Translations under genes and position numbers: made by a program
Origin: Curvibacter sp.
GTDB taxonomy: Bacteria > Pseudomonadota > Gammaproteobacteria > Burkholderiales > Burkholderiaceae_C
Assembly (NCBI GenBank): GCA_004293725.1
Contig: REAW01000011.1
Span: 1-64,000, forward strand
DNA length: 64,000 nt
Reading direction: 5' to 3'
The notes under the pieces: generated by a model
What the model was told of the DNA's origin: nothing
Database searches by the model: none
What the model saw: the letters and a program-made list of their open reading frames with translations, nothing else
Shown: positions 23,474-31,503 of the stretch, one piece after another
Position numbering within the stretch: the stretch's first letter is position 1
Layout: every line of letters begins with the position of its first letter

Positions 23474-24814
23474 ATGAACACTACTAAAGTTGTAGCTGCT
23501 CGCGCAGTATTTGCAGGGGTTGCGGCCCTGTTTTGTATAAATTTTGCCTGGGCGGGTATCCCCATCCAACACTGGACGCAGCCCAGTGGAGTGCGTGTGT
23601 ATCTGGTGGAGAGCCCTGCTATTCCCATGGTCGACGTGCAGATTGATCTGGATGCGGGGGGCCGCCGCGATCCGGCGGACAAACCGGGCTTGGCGAACCT
23701 GATGGCGTCTAGCACGTCCAACGGCGTGCGTGCCACAGCTACCGAGCCTGCGTTGGATGAGCACGCGCTGAGCGAGGCTTGGGCGGATCTGGGTGCCTCG
23801 TTTGGTGGCAGTGCGGGCAGTGACCGTATGAGTTTTGGCCTGCGCAGCCTGACTTACCCCGATTTGCTGGACAAGGCCGTGACGCTGGCCGCCCGCCAAT
23901 TGGGCGAGCCGTCGTTCCCGCAAGCTCCCTGGTTGCGCGACCGCCCCAAGCTGATTCCCAGCCTCAAGGAAGCCGATACCCGCCCTGCCACGCTGGCTGA
24001 GCGCGCCTACAACCGCGCCGTGTACGGCAACCACCCTTACGGTAGAGAAATGACGCAAGAGACGCTGCTGCGCATCAGTGAGCTCGACCTGCGGGCTCTG
24101 CATGTCCGCGCAGTGCGGGCTTGTGATGCAAAGGTCAGTGTGGTGGGAGCGCTGAACCGCGCGCAGGTTGATGCGCTGGTGATGCGCCTGATGTCGCGGT
24201 TGCCCAAGATCACTTGTGCGCCACAGCCTGCGGTGCCCGAGGTAGAGCCTTTGACGGGCGCGACTGAGCAGCGGCTGACGTTCGCCTCTGCGCAGGCCCA
24301 TGTACTGCTGGGTCAGCCAGGCTACCAGCGCAAGGATGCCGATTTTTTTGCCCTTACTGTGGGCAACCACATTTTGGGCGGCGGTGGATTTACGTCGCGC
24401 CTGACCGGGGAGGTGCGCGAAAAACGTGGCTTGACTTATAGCGTGTACAGCTACTTTTCGCCCGGTCTGCATGCCGGTGCTTTCACCATCGGCCTGCAGA
24501 CCCGGCCCGACCAAGCAGATCAGGCCTTGGGTCTGGTACGCGACGTGTTGACCCGGTTTGTGGCAGACGGACCCACCGAGAAAGAACTGCAGGCAGCCAA
24601 GGACAATCTGGTGGGCGGCTTTGCCTTGCGGCTGGACAGCAACAGGAAGCTGCTGGACAACGTTGCCAATGTGGCCTGGAACGATTTGCCGCTGGACTAT
24701 CTGGACACCTGGACGCGGCGTGTGGAGAGACTCACCGTGGCGGATGTACGCGACGCGTTTGCGCGCAAGGTGCAGCCCGCCAGGCTTGCTGCAGTAGTGC
24801 TGGGTGCGCCTTGA
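23474..24814 (+). CDS. M16 family peptidase-like protein lacking the zinc motif
   Basis: This 446-aa protein is homologous to M16 peptidases (GLTYSVYSYFSPGLHAGAF is the C-terminal R/Y substrate region) but has no HxxEH. The equivalent N-terminal segment reads LANLMASSTSNGV. It is therefore probably the non-catalytic partner of the upstream protease. Its export signal (residues 5-27, VVAARAVFAGVAALFCINFAWA) is encoded by sequence that matches the dispersed repeat core. It is co-directional with the catalytic subunit gene with a 16-bp gap and is convergent with the GGDEF gene. Confidence 0.88.
   Translation: MNTTKVVAARAVFAGVAALFCINFAWAGIPIQHWTQPSGVRVYLVESPAIPMVDVQIDLDAGGRRDPADKPGLANLMASSTSNGVRATATEPALDEHALSEAWADLGASFGGSAGSDRMSFGLRSLTYPDLLDKAVTLAARQLGEPSFPQAPWLRDRPKLIPSLKEADTRPATLAERAYNRAVYGNHPYGREMTQETLLRISELDLRALHVRAVRACDAKVSVVGALNRAQVDALVMRLMSRLPKITCAPQPAVPEVEPLTGATEQRLTFASAQAHVLLGQPGYQRKDADFFALTVGNHILGGGGFTSRLTGEVREKRGLTYSVYSYFSPGLHAGAFTIGLQTRPDQADQALGLVRDVLTRFVADGPTEKELQAAKDNLVGGFALRLDSNRKLLDNVANVAWNDLPLDYLDTWTRRVERLTVADVRDAFARKVQPARLAAVVLGAP
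23489..23519 (+). repeat. Dispersed repeat copy inside signal-peptide coding sequence (M16 gene)
   Basis: The core TAGCTGCTCGCGCAGTATTT (from 23492) matches the repeat core (TAGCTGCTTGCGCA plus TATT) in reverse orientation to copies 1 and 2. It is in frame within the export signal of the M16-like protein. Confidence 0.5.
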
Positions 24815-24818
24815 TGGG

Positions 24819-25529
24819 CTAATTCAGCTCCATGAGGCCGGATGCTTTGCAGTCGTACATGCCTTGGTCGGCCGTTTGAAGCAGGTCTTCGAGCGCAGCG
24901 CCGTGGCGCGGGAACAGGCCAAATCCCACGCTGGCACCCACGTTGACCATGCTGCCGTTGGGCAGGGTGATGTCCTCCGATATGGTGGCAATCAGCTTGC
25001 GGCCAATGTGCACGAGTTCGTCCGGGTCTTCAAACGATTCAATCAACAGCACAAACTCATCCCCCCCGATGCGCGCCACGGTGTCAGATGCACGCACTGC
25101 GGCCAGCAGGCGCTGTGCCACGGTACGCAACACCAGGTCACCCGCCGCGTGGCCATAGCGGTCATTGATGACCTTGAAGCCGTTGAGGTCCACCATCAAG
25201 AGCGCGAATTCGACCCGGTTGCGTTTGGAGCGCTCCAGCGTGATTTGAAATCGGTCAGCCAGCAACAGCCGGTTGGCCAGGCCGGTCAGGTTGTCGGTAA
25301 ACGCGTGGGCTTTGAGATGTTCGGTGGCGCGCTCCAGCTTGGCGTTTTCGCGCTGCAGAATGGCTTGGTGCCGCAAGGCCTTGCGCAGACGAAAGCCCAA
25401 ACTGCTCACCACCCAGGCCAGTGGAAACAGTGCCAGCATGGGGGAGAAGTACCAGCACAGGGCCGCGGCGAGCAATGCCATGGCTTCGACGCGAAAAAGG
25501 GCGAGCAACTGCTTCATGATGACGACCAT
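24819..25529 (-). CDS. Membrane-anchored diguanylate cyclase (GGDEF)
   Basis: This 236-aa protein has two short hydrophobic segments at the N-terminus (about residues 8-45), a brief coiled coil (QAILQRENAKLERATEHLKA) and one GGDEF domain with an intact active motif GGDEF (in RIGGDEFVLL, about residues 153-162). It should make cyclic-di-GMP. No upstream RxxD inhibitory site is evident in the expected position, so product control is unclear. No sensory domain is fused. The start is ATG 25529 or 25517. It sits on the opposite strand between the M16 and rsmD genes, breaking an otherwise co-directional cluster. Confidence 0.9.
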   Translation of the reverse strand: MVVIMKQLLALFRVEAMALLAAALCWYFSPMLALFPLAWVVSSLGFRLRKALRHQAILQRENAKLERATEHLKAHAFTDNLTGLANRLLLADRFQITLERSKRNRVEFALLMVDLNGFKVINDRYGHAAGDLVLRTVAQRLLAAVRASDTVARIGGDEFVLLIESFEDPDELVHIGRKLIATISEDITLPNGSMVNVGASVGFGLFPRHGAALEDLLQTADQGMYDCKASGLMELN

Positions 25530-25618
25530 TGTGCGACGCAGCCTGCGGTCATTGCCACGGAATTTGTTACCAAAGATGTTGTGTGGCAGTACCTTGGCGC
25601 ATGCGGTAAGCTGCTTGC

Positions 25619-26236
25619 ATGAAAGCCAAAGCTACTGCCCCGAACGCTGCCAAGCGCCCCGCCCGGCCCCGTGCCGCGCAAACCCACGAAATCCGCATCA
25701 TTGGCGGCCAATGGAAGCGCACCAAGCTCAAAGTTACGGATAAACCAGGTTTGCGCCCCACCCCAGACCGGGTGCGCGAAACCGTCTTCAACTGGCTGGG
25801 CCAAGATTTGACCGGTCTGCACTGCCTTGACGCATTTGCTGGCACCGGCGCCCTGGGCTTTGAAGCGGCCTCGCGTGGAGCGCAGGATGTGCAGCTCGTG
25901 GAGCAAGACAGTGCATTGGTGGATCAGCTCAAAAAAACCCAAATCCAGTTGCAAGCCAGTGCGGTGCATGTGGTGCGAGGTGATGGCGTGTCAGCCATCC
26001 GCCAGGTCGCACCGGCCAGTTTGGATGTGATTTTTATTGATCCACCTTTTGATGCCCCGCTGTTCGAGCCCGCTTTGGGTGCTTGCGCGCGTGCGTTGGC
26101 GCCGGGGGGCTGGGTTTACCTGGAAGCACCAACCGAGTACACCGATGAACTGCTCACCGCCGTGGGACTGATGGTGCACCGTCATCTCAAGGCGGGGGCG
26201 GTGCATGCGCACCTGCTTCAGCGAAGCGACGCATAA
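25619..26236 (+). CDS. rsmD: 16S rRNA (guanine(966)-N2)-methyltransferase
   Basis: This 205-aa enzyme methylates G966 of 16S rRNA using SAM during 30S assembly. Motifs: RIIGGQWKRTKL in the N-terminal region, GLRPTPDRVRETVFNWL (RsmD signature), DAFAGTGALGFEAASRGA (SAM-binding motif I, about residues 73-90) and the catalytic IDPPFDAP (about residues 140-147). The start ATG 25619 gives an N-terminal Lys/Ala-rich tail of about 20 residues. It precedes coaD by 26 bp on the same strand, a common bacterial gene pair. Confidence 0.93.
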   Translation: MKAKATAPNAAKRPARPRAAQTHEIRIIGGQWKRTKLKVTDKPGLRPTPDRVRETVFNWLGQDLTGLHCLDAFAGTGALGFEAASRGAQDVQLVEQDSALVDQLKKTQIQLQASAVHVVRGDGVSAIRQVAPASLDVIFIDPPFDAPLFEPALGACARALAPGGWVYLEAPTEYTDELLTAVGLMVHRHLKAGAVHAHLLQRSDA

Positions 26237-26262
26237 TTTCTCCACTCTTGTTTGGAGCGCCC

Positions 26263-26751
26263 ATGCCCAATTCCGTGATTGCCGTGTTCCCTGGCACCTT
26301 TGACCCGATTACGCTGGGTCACCAGGACTTGATTCGCCGCTCTGCTGCCCTGTTTGGCACTGTTATCGTGGCGGTTGCGGCGGCCCACCACAAAAAAACC
26401 ATGTTCACGCTGGATGAGCGTGTGGCGTTGGTGCGCGAGGTGTTTGCGTCGCTCAACAATGTGCAGGTAGAGCGCTTTACCGGCTTGGTGCGTGATTTTG
26501 CAGTGTCCCAAGGCGCGGGCGCCATGGTGCGTGGTGTGCGTTCGGTCACCGATTTTGATTATGAAGCGCAGCTCGCAGGCATGAATAAAGCGCTGGCGCC
26601 GGATGTAGAGACAGTTTTCCTTACGCCGGACTCGCGTTATCAGTTCATCTCGAGTACGCTGGTGCGCGAGATCGCCACATTAAAGGGGGATGTCAGTCCC
26701 TTTGTGGCCCCCGTGGTCCATGCCCGCCTGATGGACAAATTGCCCACCTGA
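26263..26751 (+). CDS. coaD: Phosphopantetheine adenylyltransferase
   Basis: This 162-aa enzyme transfers AMP from ATP to 4'-phosphopantetheine in coenzyme A synthesis. The nucleotidyltransferase motif is PGTFDPITLGH (residues 10-20) with the T/HxGH type site. The second site YQFISSTLVREIA (about residues 125-137) carries the ISSTxVR motif. Length is typical. I chose ATG 26263. A TTG 15 bases upstream is in frame but lacks support. It is followed by a universal stress protein and a ferredoxin gene. Confidence 0.95.
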   Translation: MPNSVIAVFPGTFDPITLGHQDLIRRSAALFGTVIVAVAAAHHKKTMFTLDERVALVREVFASLNNVQVERFTGLVRDFAVSQGAGAMVRGVRSVTDFDYEAQLAGMNKALAPDVETVFLTPDSRYQFISSTLVREIATLKGDVSPFVAPVVHARLMDKLPT

Positions 26752-26769
26752 AGCCCGAAGGAGGTCGCC

Positions 26770-27213
26770 ATGAAAGTTTTGCTGCCGGTTGATGGTTCTG
26801 AGTTGTCCCTGGAGGCTGTTCGCTTGGCCTTGCGCATGCGACAGGACGGGTTGAGTCTGTCTGCCGTGCTGGCCAATGTGCAGGAGCCCGCGAGTTTGTA
26901 TGAAATTTTGGTGGCGCATGATCCGGACGTCATTGACCAGTTGAGTGCAGAGGCTGGCTTGCATGCCTTGCAGCCTGCCAGAGACCTGCTGGACGCGGCC
27001 GGAGTGGAGTACGAATGCGAAGTGGCCAAAGGCGACCCAGCACATACGCTGATCGACATTTCCGAGCGCTTTGGTTGTGACATGGTGGTTATGGGTGCGC
27101 GCGGCGCCAGTGCGCTGCGCAGTGCCATGCTGGGCTCGGTTTCCAACGAGGTGCTGCACGCCAGTTTGGTGCCGGTGGTGATCGTCAAGCCCGGAGACGT
27201 CGAAGGGGTTTGA
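26770..27213 (+). CDS. Universal stress protein UspA family
   Basis: This single-domain 147-aa protein has MKVLLPVDGSELSLEAVRLAL at the N-terminus and the ATP-binding signature MGARGASALRSAMLGSVSNEVLH (G-2x-G-9x-G-S type, about residues 111-133), which suggests an ATP-binding UspA-like protein. Its role in stress survival is inferred from the family. A ribosome site GGAGG lies 5 bp before ATG. It lies between coaD and a ferredoxin gene on the same strand. Confidence 0.9.
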   Translation: MKVLLPVDGSELSLEAVRLALRMRQDGLSLSAVLANVQEPASLYEILVAHDPDVIDQLSAEAGLHALQPARDLLDAAGVEYECEVAKGDPAHTLIDISERFGCDMVVMGARGASALRSAMLGSVSNEVLHASLVPVVIVKPGDVEGV

Positions 27214-27254
27214 AGGGCCTGCAGCGATAATTGCGCCATGGAGCGTGAACTGCC

Positions 27255-27536
27255 GTGGCACTGTTAATTACCGACGAATGCATCAACTGCGATGTGTGCG
27301 AGCCCGAGTGCCCGAATGAGGCGATTTACCTGGGTGAGCAAATCTATGAAATCGACCCGCACAAGTGCACCGAGTGCGTGGGCCATTTTGATGAGCCCCA
27401 GTGCGTGCAGGTCTGCCCCGTGGCCTGCATTCCGGTGAACCCGCAGTTTGTTGAGGACAAGGAAACTTTGTGGCAAAAGTATCGCCGCTTGCAGGCCTTG
27501 AGCAGCGTAGCCGTGGGGGCTTCGCCGTCGACATAG
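27255..27536 (+). CDS. 2[4Fe-4S] ferredoxin, YfhL/Fdx type
   Basis: This 93-aa ferredoxin has two cluster motifs. The first is C-I-N-C-D-V-C-E-P-E-C-P. The second is C-T-E-C-V-G-H-F-D-E-P-Q-C-V-Q-V-C-P, with the enlarged spacing between Cys residues 2 and 3 that is typical of the YfhL and Allochromatium ferredoxin group. The start is GTG at 27255. A C-terminal helix extends beyond the second cluster. It supplies electrons in undetermined reactions. It follows the coaD-usp pair on the same strand and is convergent with the small exported-protein gene at 27582. Confidence 0.9.
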   Translation: MALLITDECINCDVCEPECPNEAIYLGEQIYEIDPHKCTECVGHFDEPQCVQVCPVACIPVNPQFVEDKETLWQKYRRLQALSSVAVGASPST

Positions 27537-27581
27537 AGCCGGTAGGCGGCACTGGATTCTGGAAAGGCCGCTACTGCGGCC

Positions 27582-27959
27582 TTAGTTTTTAGGGGCAGGT
27601 CCAGGCTTGGCAGTGAATAAATCCGGCTCTTTGCTCTTCTTCTTGGGGGCCAGTTTTGTGTCGGCCAATTTGCCTTTTTCTTGGGCCTTAACCTGGGCTT
27701 GGTCAGCGGCTCGGGCGCGGGCTTCATCTGTGAGCCGCTCTTTCTCTAATGCTTGGCCCTGTTTTGCTTGGTTTTTGGTGCTTTTGTCGGCATCAGATTT
27801 TTGCGCGTTGGTGCGGGCATCACTGGCTTCCAGGGCCACGCCATCGGGGCAGGGGATTTGGCTGTAGCTCGCTCCACATTTGTATATTTTTTGTGCCATA
27901 GCCCCCGTGGATATTGCGCAAGCAGCTATAAAAACAAGAGCAAATTTGGCGGTATGCAT
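27582..27959 (-). CDS. Small exported protein, DUF4124-like N-terminal region and charged tail
   Basis: This 125-aa protein has an export signal (residues 5-21, FALVFIAACAISTGAMA). It is followed by KIYKCGASYSQIPCPDG, a two-cysteine segment like DUF4124, and then a long Lys/Ala/Glu-rich helical tail. Function is unknown. The start ATG 27959 lies 4 bp after the pth stop codon, which suggests an operon with pth. The codons for the signal peptide coincide with a copy of the dispersed repeat (27901-27945). Confidence 0.7.
   Translation of the reverse strand: MHTAKFALVFIAACAISTGAMAQKIYKCGASYSQIPCPDGVALEASDARTNAQKSDADKSTKNQAKQGQALEKERLTDEARARAADQAQVKAQEKGKLADTKLAPKKKSKEPDLFTAKPGPAPKN
27901..27945 (-). 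repeat. Dispersed repeat copy inside signal-peptide coding sequence
   Basis: The reverse strand reads ATTTGCT, then an AT-rich run, then ATAGCTGCTTGCGCA followed by AT and GGGGGCTA. This is nearly identical to the copy at 50239-50289 over the core and both ends. It encodes most of the hydrophobic core and cleavage region of the exported protein at 27582. Confidence 0.7.
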
Positions 27960-27963
27960 GCGG

Positions 27964-28608
27964 TTACTCCAGGGGCGGAATGGTTGGGGGTGTGGTCGGG
28001 GCAACAGCAGGTGACCGGGGCGGCTTGGGTCGCGGCGGTTTGCTGGTGTGGATCAACATGGTGGCCTTGTCCATCTCGCCTGCCAGCAGTTGGGGCAGGG
28101 CCTTCATGGAGCGGTCTATGCATTGGTCAATCGCAATGCGATGGTCCAGCGACGGTTTTTTCAGGACCCAGTGCACGACCTCAGACTTGTCCCCGGGGTG
28201 GCCCACGCCCAGACGCAAGCGCCAATAGTCGCCCGTGCCCAACTGGGCATGGATGTCACGAAGTCCGTTATGGCCTGCGTGGCTGCCGCCAAACTTGAGC
28301 TTCACTTCGCCAGGGGCTATGTCCAGTTCGTCGTGCGCGACCAAAATTTCGCTGGGCTGAATTTTGAAAAAGCGGGCCAGCGCGCCCACGGATTTGCCCG
28401 AGAGGTTCATGAAGGTCTGCGGTTCCAACAGCCACACGGTATTTCCCAGAGCCGTGGTGCGCGCCATCAGGCCGTGGTAGCTGCGGTCCATGGCGAGCGA
28501 GACCTTGAGCTCGCGCGCCAGCGCGTCGACCCACCAGAAGCCAGCATTGTGTCGGGTGGCATCGTATTCGGGGCCGGGGTTGCCCAGGCCAACAAACAGT
28601 TTAATCAT
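27964..28608 (-). CDS. pth: Peptidyl-tRNA hydrolase
   Basis: This 214-aa enzyme recycles peptidyl-tRNA released from ribosomes. Key residues: [19 protein letters not shown] (residues 4-22, catalytic His in RHN), HDELD (about residues 94-98) and [12 protein letters not shown] (Asn involved in substrate binding). I chose ATG 28608 (MIKLF). The C-terminal ~28 residues are unusually rich in Pro ([12 protein letters not shown] onward) and extend past the usual end of the family. It is downstream of rplY across a terminator-like hairpin and directly upstream of the small exported-protein gene. Confidence 0.95.
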   Translation of the reverse strand: MIKLFVGLGNPGPEYDATRHNAGFWWVDALARELKVSLAMDRSYHGLMARTTALGNTVWLLEPQTFMNLSGKSVGALARFFKIQPSEILVAHDELDIAPGEVKLKFGGSHAGHNGLRDIHAQLGTGDYWRLRLGVGHPGDKSEVVHWVLKKPSLDHRIAIDQCIDRSMKALPQLLAGEMDKATMLIHTSKPPRPKPPRSPAVAPTTPPTIPPLE

Positions 28609-28647
28609 TGGGAAAATTATGACGTACAAAAAACGTGCGGCACAAAA

Positions 28648-28677
28648 GCAAACGGCCCACCGTAGTGGGCCGTTTGC
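28648..28677 (-). terminator. Terminator-like hairpin after rplY
   Basis: A perfect 13-bp stem, GCAAACGGCCCAC (28648-28660) with its complement 28665-28677 and a 4-base loop, is followed on the minus strand by TTTTGTG. It sits between rplY and pth, so pth may need its own promoter or readthrough. Confidence 0.8.
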
Positions 28678-28700
28678 AGCGTCTAGCGCAGGGCAGAAGA

Positions 28701-29330
28701 TTACTTCTTGCCTTTGCCCTTGCCCTTGGCATCCGCAGCGGGTGCAGCGGCGACAGGTGCAACCACTTCTTCCACTGGAGCCACAACAGCCACGATCACG
28801 GGGTTTGCCTTGCCGTGGGTGACAACGGTCACGCCCTTGGGCATCGTCAGGTCAGCAACGTGCAAGGACTTGCCCTTGACCAGACCGGACAGGTCTACCG
28901 CGATGAACTCGGGCAGGTCTGCAGGCAGGCAGGCCACTTCCAGCTCAGTCACCACGTGGTTGATCAAACATGCGTCGACCTTTGCAGCAGGCGAATTTTC
29001 TTCGCCGTTGAAGTGCAACGGCACCTTCATGCTGAGCTTGGTGTTGGCTTCCACGCGTTGGAAGTCAATGTGCAGAACCAATTGCTTGAACGGGTGCATT
29101 TGCACATTGCGCAGCAACACTTTGCTTTCTTTGCCAGCCAGTTCCATGTCCAAGATAGAGGCGTGGAACGCTTCTTTCTTCAGGGCATGCCACAAAGCGT
29201 TGTGGTCCAACTCAACCAAGGCAGGTTCAGCAGAACCACCGTAAACGATGCCGGGGGTACGGCCGGTAACGCGGAGACGGCGGCTCGCACCCGTGCCCTG
29301 CTTAGCGCGCTCAAAAGCGACAAATTTCAT
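28701..29330 (-). CDS. rplY: Ribosomal protein L25 / general stress protein Ctc
   Basis: This 209-aa ribosomal protein binds 5S rRNA. The N-terminal L25 domain shows [18 protein letters not shown] and [21 protein letters not shown]. The C-terminal TL5-like domain ends in an Ala/Val/Lys-rich tail. This is the long Ctc form of about 200 residues found in many betaproteobacteria, not the ~95-residue E. coli form. It lies downstream of prs, with a terminator hairpin between the two genes, and is followed by a second hairpin before pth. Confidence 0.95.
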   Translation of the reverse strand: MKFVAFERAKQGTGASRRLRVTGRTPGIVYGGSAEPALVELDHNALWHALKKEAFHASILDMELAGKESKVLLRNVQMHPFKQLVLHIDFQRVEANTKLSMKVPLHFNGEENSPAAKVDACLINHVVTELEVACLPADLPEFIAVDLSGLVKGKSLHVADLTMPKGVTVVTHGKANPVIVAVVAPVEEVVAPVAAAPAADAKGKGKGKK

Positions 29331-29376
29331 ATCTAACTCCTGTAAGAGTCCACCGCGACCAGTGTGACTCCGATTT

Positions 29377-29421
29377 AAAAAGACGCCGTCAAGCCCATGG
29401 GGCCGGTGGCGTCGGCTTTTT
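29377..29421. terminator. Terminator-like hairpin between prs and rplY
   Basis: The stem GACGCC (29382-29387) pairs with GGCGTC (29408-29413), with an inner GCCC/GGGC pairing. It is flanked by AAAAA on one side and TTTTT on the other, so it can act in either direction. It separates the prs transcript from rplY. Confidence 0.75.
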
Positions 29422-29439
29422 GTTCCGATCAGGCTTAGG

Positions 29440-30411
29440 CTAAGCGTCTTGATCCGAGAACAAACTCATGACCGACTCTCCGCGGGCAATGCGCTGTATG
29501 GTGTCTCCAATCAGCGGTGCCACGGAAAGCTGGCGAATTTTGGTGCACTGCGCCGCAGCAGCACTCAAAGGGATGGTGTTGGTTACTACCACTTCGTCCA
29601 GCGCGTCACCGCTGGAAATGCGTTCAATGGCTGGGCCAGAGAAGATCGGGTGTGTGCAGTAGGCGTAAACCTTCTTGGCGCCACGGGCCTTCAAAACTTC
29701 TGCGGCTTTTACCAGGGTGCCCGCGGTGTCGATCATGTCATCCATGATTACGCAGTTGCGGCCATCGATCTCACCAATCACGTGCATTACTTCCGAAACA
29801 TTGGCTTTGGGACGGCGCTTGTCAATAATCGCCAAGTCGCAATTCAATTGTTTCGCCAAGGCACGGGCACGGACTACACCACCTACATCGGGCGAGACCA
29901 CAATCAAGTCTTCATAGTTTTTCTGACGCAAATCGCCAAGCAACACGGGGGACGCGTAAATGTTGTCCACCGGGATGTCGAAAAACCCCTGAATTTGGTC
30001 GGCGTGCAAGTCCATGGTCAGGACCCGGGCCACGCCCACAGTCTGCAACATGTTGGCCACGACCTTGGCGGTGATAGGCACGCGGCTGGAGCGAGGGCGG
30101 CGGTCTTGCCGCGCATATCCAAAGTAGGGGATCACTGCGCTAATGCGCTCGGCCGATGCACGCTTGAGTGCATCCACCATGATCAGCAGCTCCATCAGGT
30201 TTTCGTTGGTTGGGGCGCAAGTACTTTGCACCACAAACACGTCACGCGCACGCACGTTCTGGTTGATCTCGACGGTCACCTCTCCATCGGAAAAACGGCC
30301 AACAGAGGCCGCGCCCAAGGAAATGCCCAGGTGCTTGGCAATATCCGCAGCCATGCCCGGGTTGGCATTGCCGGTAAAAACCATGAAATCAGGAGGAGTG
30401 AATGCCTGCAT
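29440..30411 (-). CDS. prs: Ribose-phosphate pyrophosphokinase
   Basis: This 323-aa enzyme makes PRPP from ribose-5-phosphate and ATP, feeding nucleotide, histidine and NAD synthesis. Motifs: [10 protein letters not shown] (residues 40-49), [10 protein letters not shown] (about residues 97-106, ATP binding), HADQIQGFF (about residues 135-143) and the PRPP loop [12 protein letters not shown] (about residues 224-235). Length is standard. It lies 76 bp after a tRNA-Gln gene on the same strand. The product links functionally to the histidine operon at 46 kb. Confidence 0.96.
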   Translation of the reverse strand: MQAFTPPDFMVFTGNANPGMAADIAKHLGISLGAASVGRFSDGEVTVEINQNVRARDVFVVQSTCAPTNENLMELLIMVDALKRASAERISAVIPYFGYARQDRRPRSSRVPITAKVVANMLQTVGVARVLTMDLHADQIQGFFDIPVDNIYASPVLLGDLRQKNYEDLIVVSPDVGGVVRARALAKQLNCDLAIIDKRRPKANVSEVMHVIGEIDGRNCVIMDDMIDTAGTLVKAAEVLKARGAKKVYAYCTHPIFSGPAIERISSGDALDEVVVTNTIPLSAAAAQCTKIRQLSVAPLIGDTIQRIARGESVMSLFSDQDA

Positions 30412-30487
30412 GTGGAATCCAGCGAAGAGAGTGGTTTATGTCGTCACTATGCGCATGCCGAAGCGGAATATGTCCCGAACAGCAATT

Positions 30488-30565
30488 TGGCAGGGGAAGA
30501 AGGATTCGAACCTTCGCATGCTGGAATCAAAATCCAGTGCCTTAACCAACTTGGCGACTCCCCTA
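30488..30565 (-). tRNA. tRNA-Gln (anticodon TTG)
   Basis: On the minus strand a 78-nt cloverleaf begins TAGGGGAGTCGCCAAG at 30565 and ends TCCCCTG plus a genome-encoded CCA at 30488. The acceptor arms TAGGGGA/TCCCCTG pair with one T-G. The anticodon stem-loop CTGGATTTTGATTCCAG carries anticodon TTG for Gln. The T-loop is GGTTCGAATCC. It lies between ispE and prs, its usual place in Burkholderiales as I recall it. Confidence 0.95.
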
Positions 30566-30595
30566 CACAGGTTGGCAGCGCAATGCTGCCTACCG

Positions 30596-31471
30596 CTAAA
30601 CCTTCATTTTGCTTTCGCTGTTCGCCCATCCCAACAACGGATGAGCATCCAAGCCGCTACACAACTTGACTTGAAATGCACTAGGTGCATCTCTAACATC
30701 TATGTCGTGCTGCAAGTGCGCAAACACTGCACTTCCAGAGCCGGTCATTCTTCCGCTCAACCCCTTGCCACCAAGCCAATGCAAGGCTTGATTCACACCA
30801 GGGCACAGCTTTTGTGCGACGGTCTGTAGGTCGTTTCGGCCAAAACCTGAAAAATTTGTTTTGCCAAAAGCGTCTGCAGCGAAGCCTGTGATTGTAGCAG
30901 GCTCTGAGTCTCGTTTCAAGCTTGGATCTGAAAAAATCAACTTCGTGTCTAAGCCTGCGTCTGGCTTTACCACAACCCAGCGTAATGAAGGAATCGGTAG
31001 CGGCGTGATTCTTTCGCCAATTCCCTCTACCCAACCATGACGTCCGCTCAAGAAAAATGGCACGTCAGCACCGAGTTCGAGACCGATGACCGATAGCTCT
31101 TGCACCGAGAGATGAAGGTTCCATAGCCGGTTCAGCGCCAACAGGCTGGAAGCTGCATCCGATGAGCCACCGCCCATGCCTGCTTGTGCGGGAATCGACT
31201 TGTGTACGCCGATATGTACTCCCTGCGTGCATCCAGTTGCTTGTTGCAGCGCACGGGCGGCACGCACATTCAAGTCGTCAGCGGGCAACCTGACGTTCAA
31301 ATCTTCGCGGCTTACCAGGCCATCGCTGCGCAGTGCAAAGTGCAGGGTGTCGCACCAGTCAATCAGCATGAAGGCTGACTGCAATAAGTGGTAACCATCG
31401 GTACGTCGGCCGGTGATGTGCAAAAACAGGTTGAGCTTGGCAGGGGCCGGAATGTCGTAGAGCGACTGCAT
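30596..31471 (-). CDS. ispE: 4-diphosphocytidyl-2-C-methyl-D-erythritol kinase
   Basis: This 291-aa GHMP kinase performs the ATP-dependent phosphorylation step of the MEP isoprenoid pathway. Motif 1 is PAPAKLNLFLHITGRRTDGYH (begins about residue 8), motif 2 is the phosphate loop PAQAGMGGGSSDAASS (about residues 95-110), and motif 3 is RMTGSGSAVFA near the C-terminus. Length is typical. The start ATG is 31471. It is 33 bp downstream of lolB on the same strand and is followed by the tRNA-Gln gene. Confidence 0.95.
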   Translation of the reverse strand: MQSLYDIPAPAKLNLFLHITGRRTDGYHLLQSAFMLIDWCDTLHFALRSDGLVSREDLNVRLPADDLNVRAARALQQATGCTQGVHIGVHKSIPAQAGMGGGSSDAASSLLALNRLWNLHLSVQELSVIGLELGADVPFFLSGRHGWVEGIGERITPLPIPSLRWVVVKPDAGLDTKLIFSDPSLKRDSEPATITGFAADAFGKTNFSGFGRNDLQTVAQKLCPGVNQALHWLGGKGLSGRMTGSGSAVFAHLQHDIDVRDAPSAFQVKLCSGLDAHPLLGWANSESKMKV

Positions 31472-31503
31472 GGGGCGAATTATCGGTGCTGCGATCTACG
31501 CTT

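Noticed and set aside
29449-30669. 406-codon plus-strand frame over prs and the tRNA-Gln gene
   Set aside because: It reads through a certain tRNA and opposes the well-supported prs gene.
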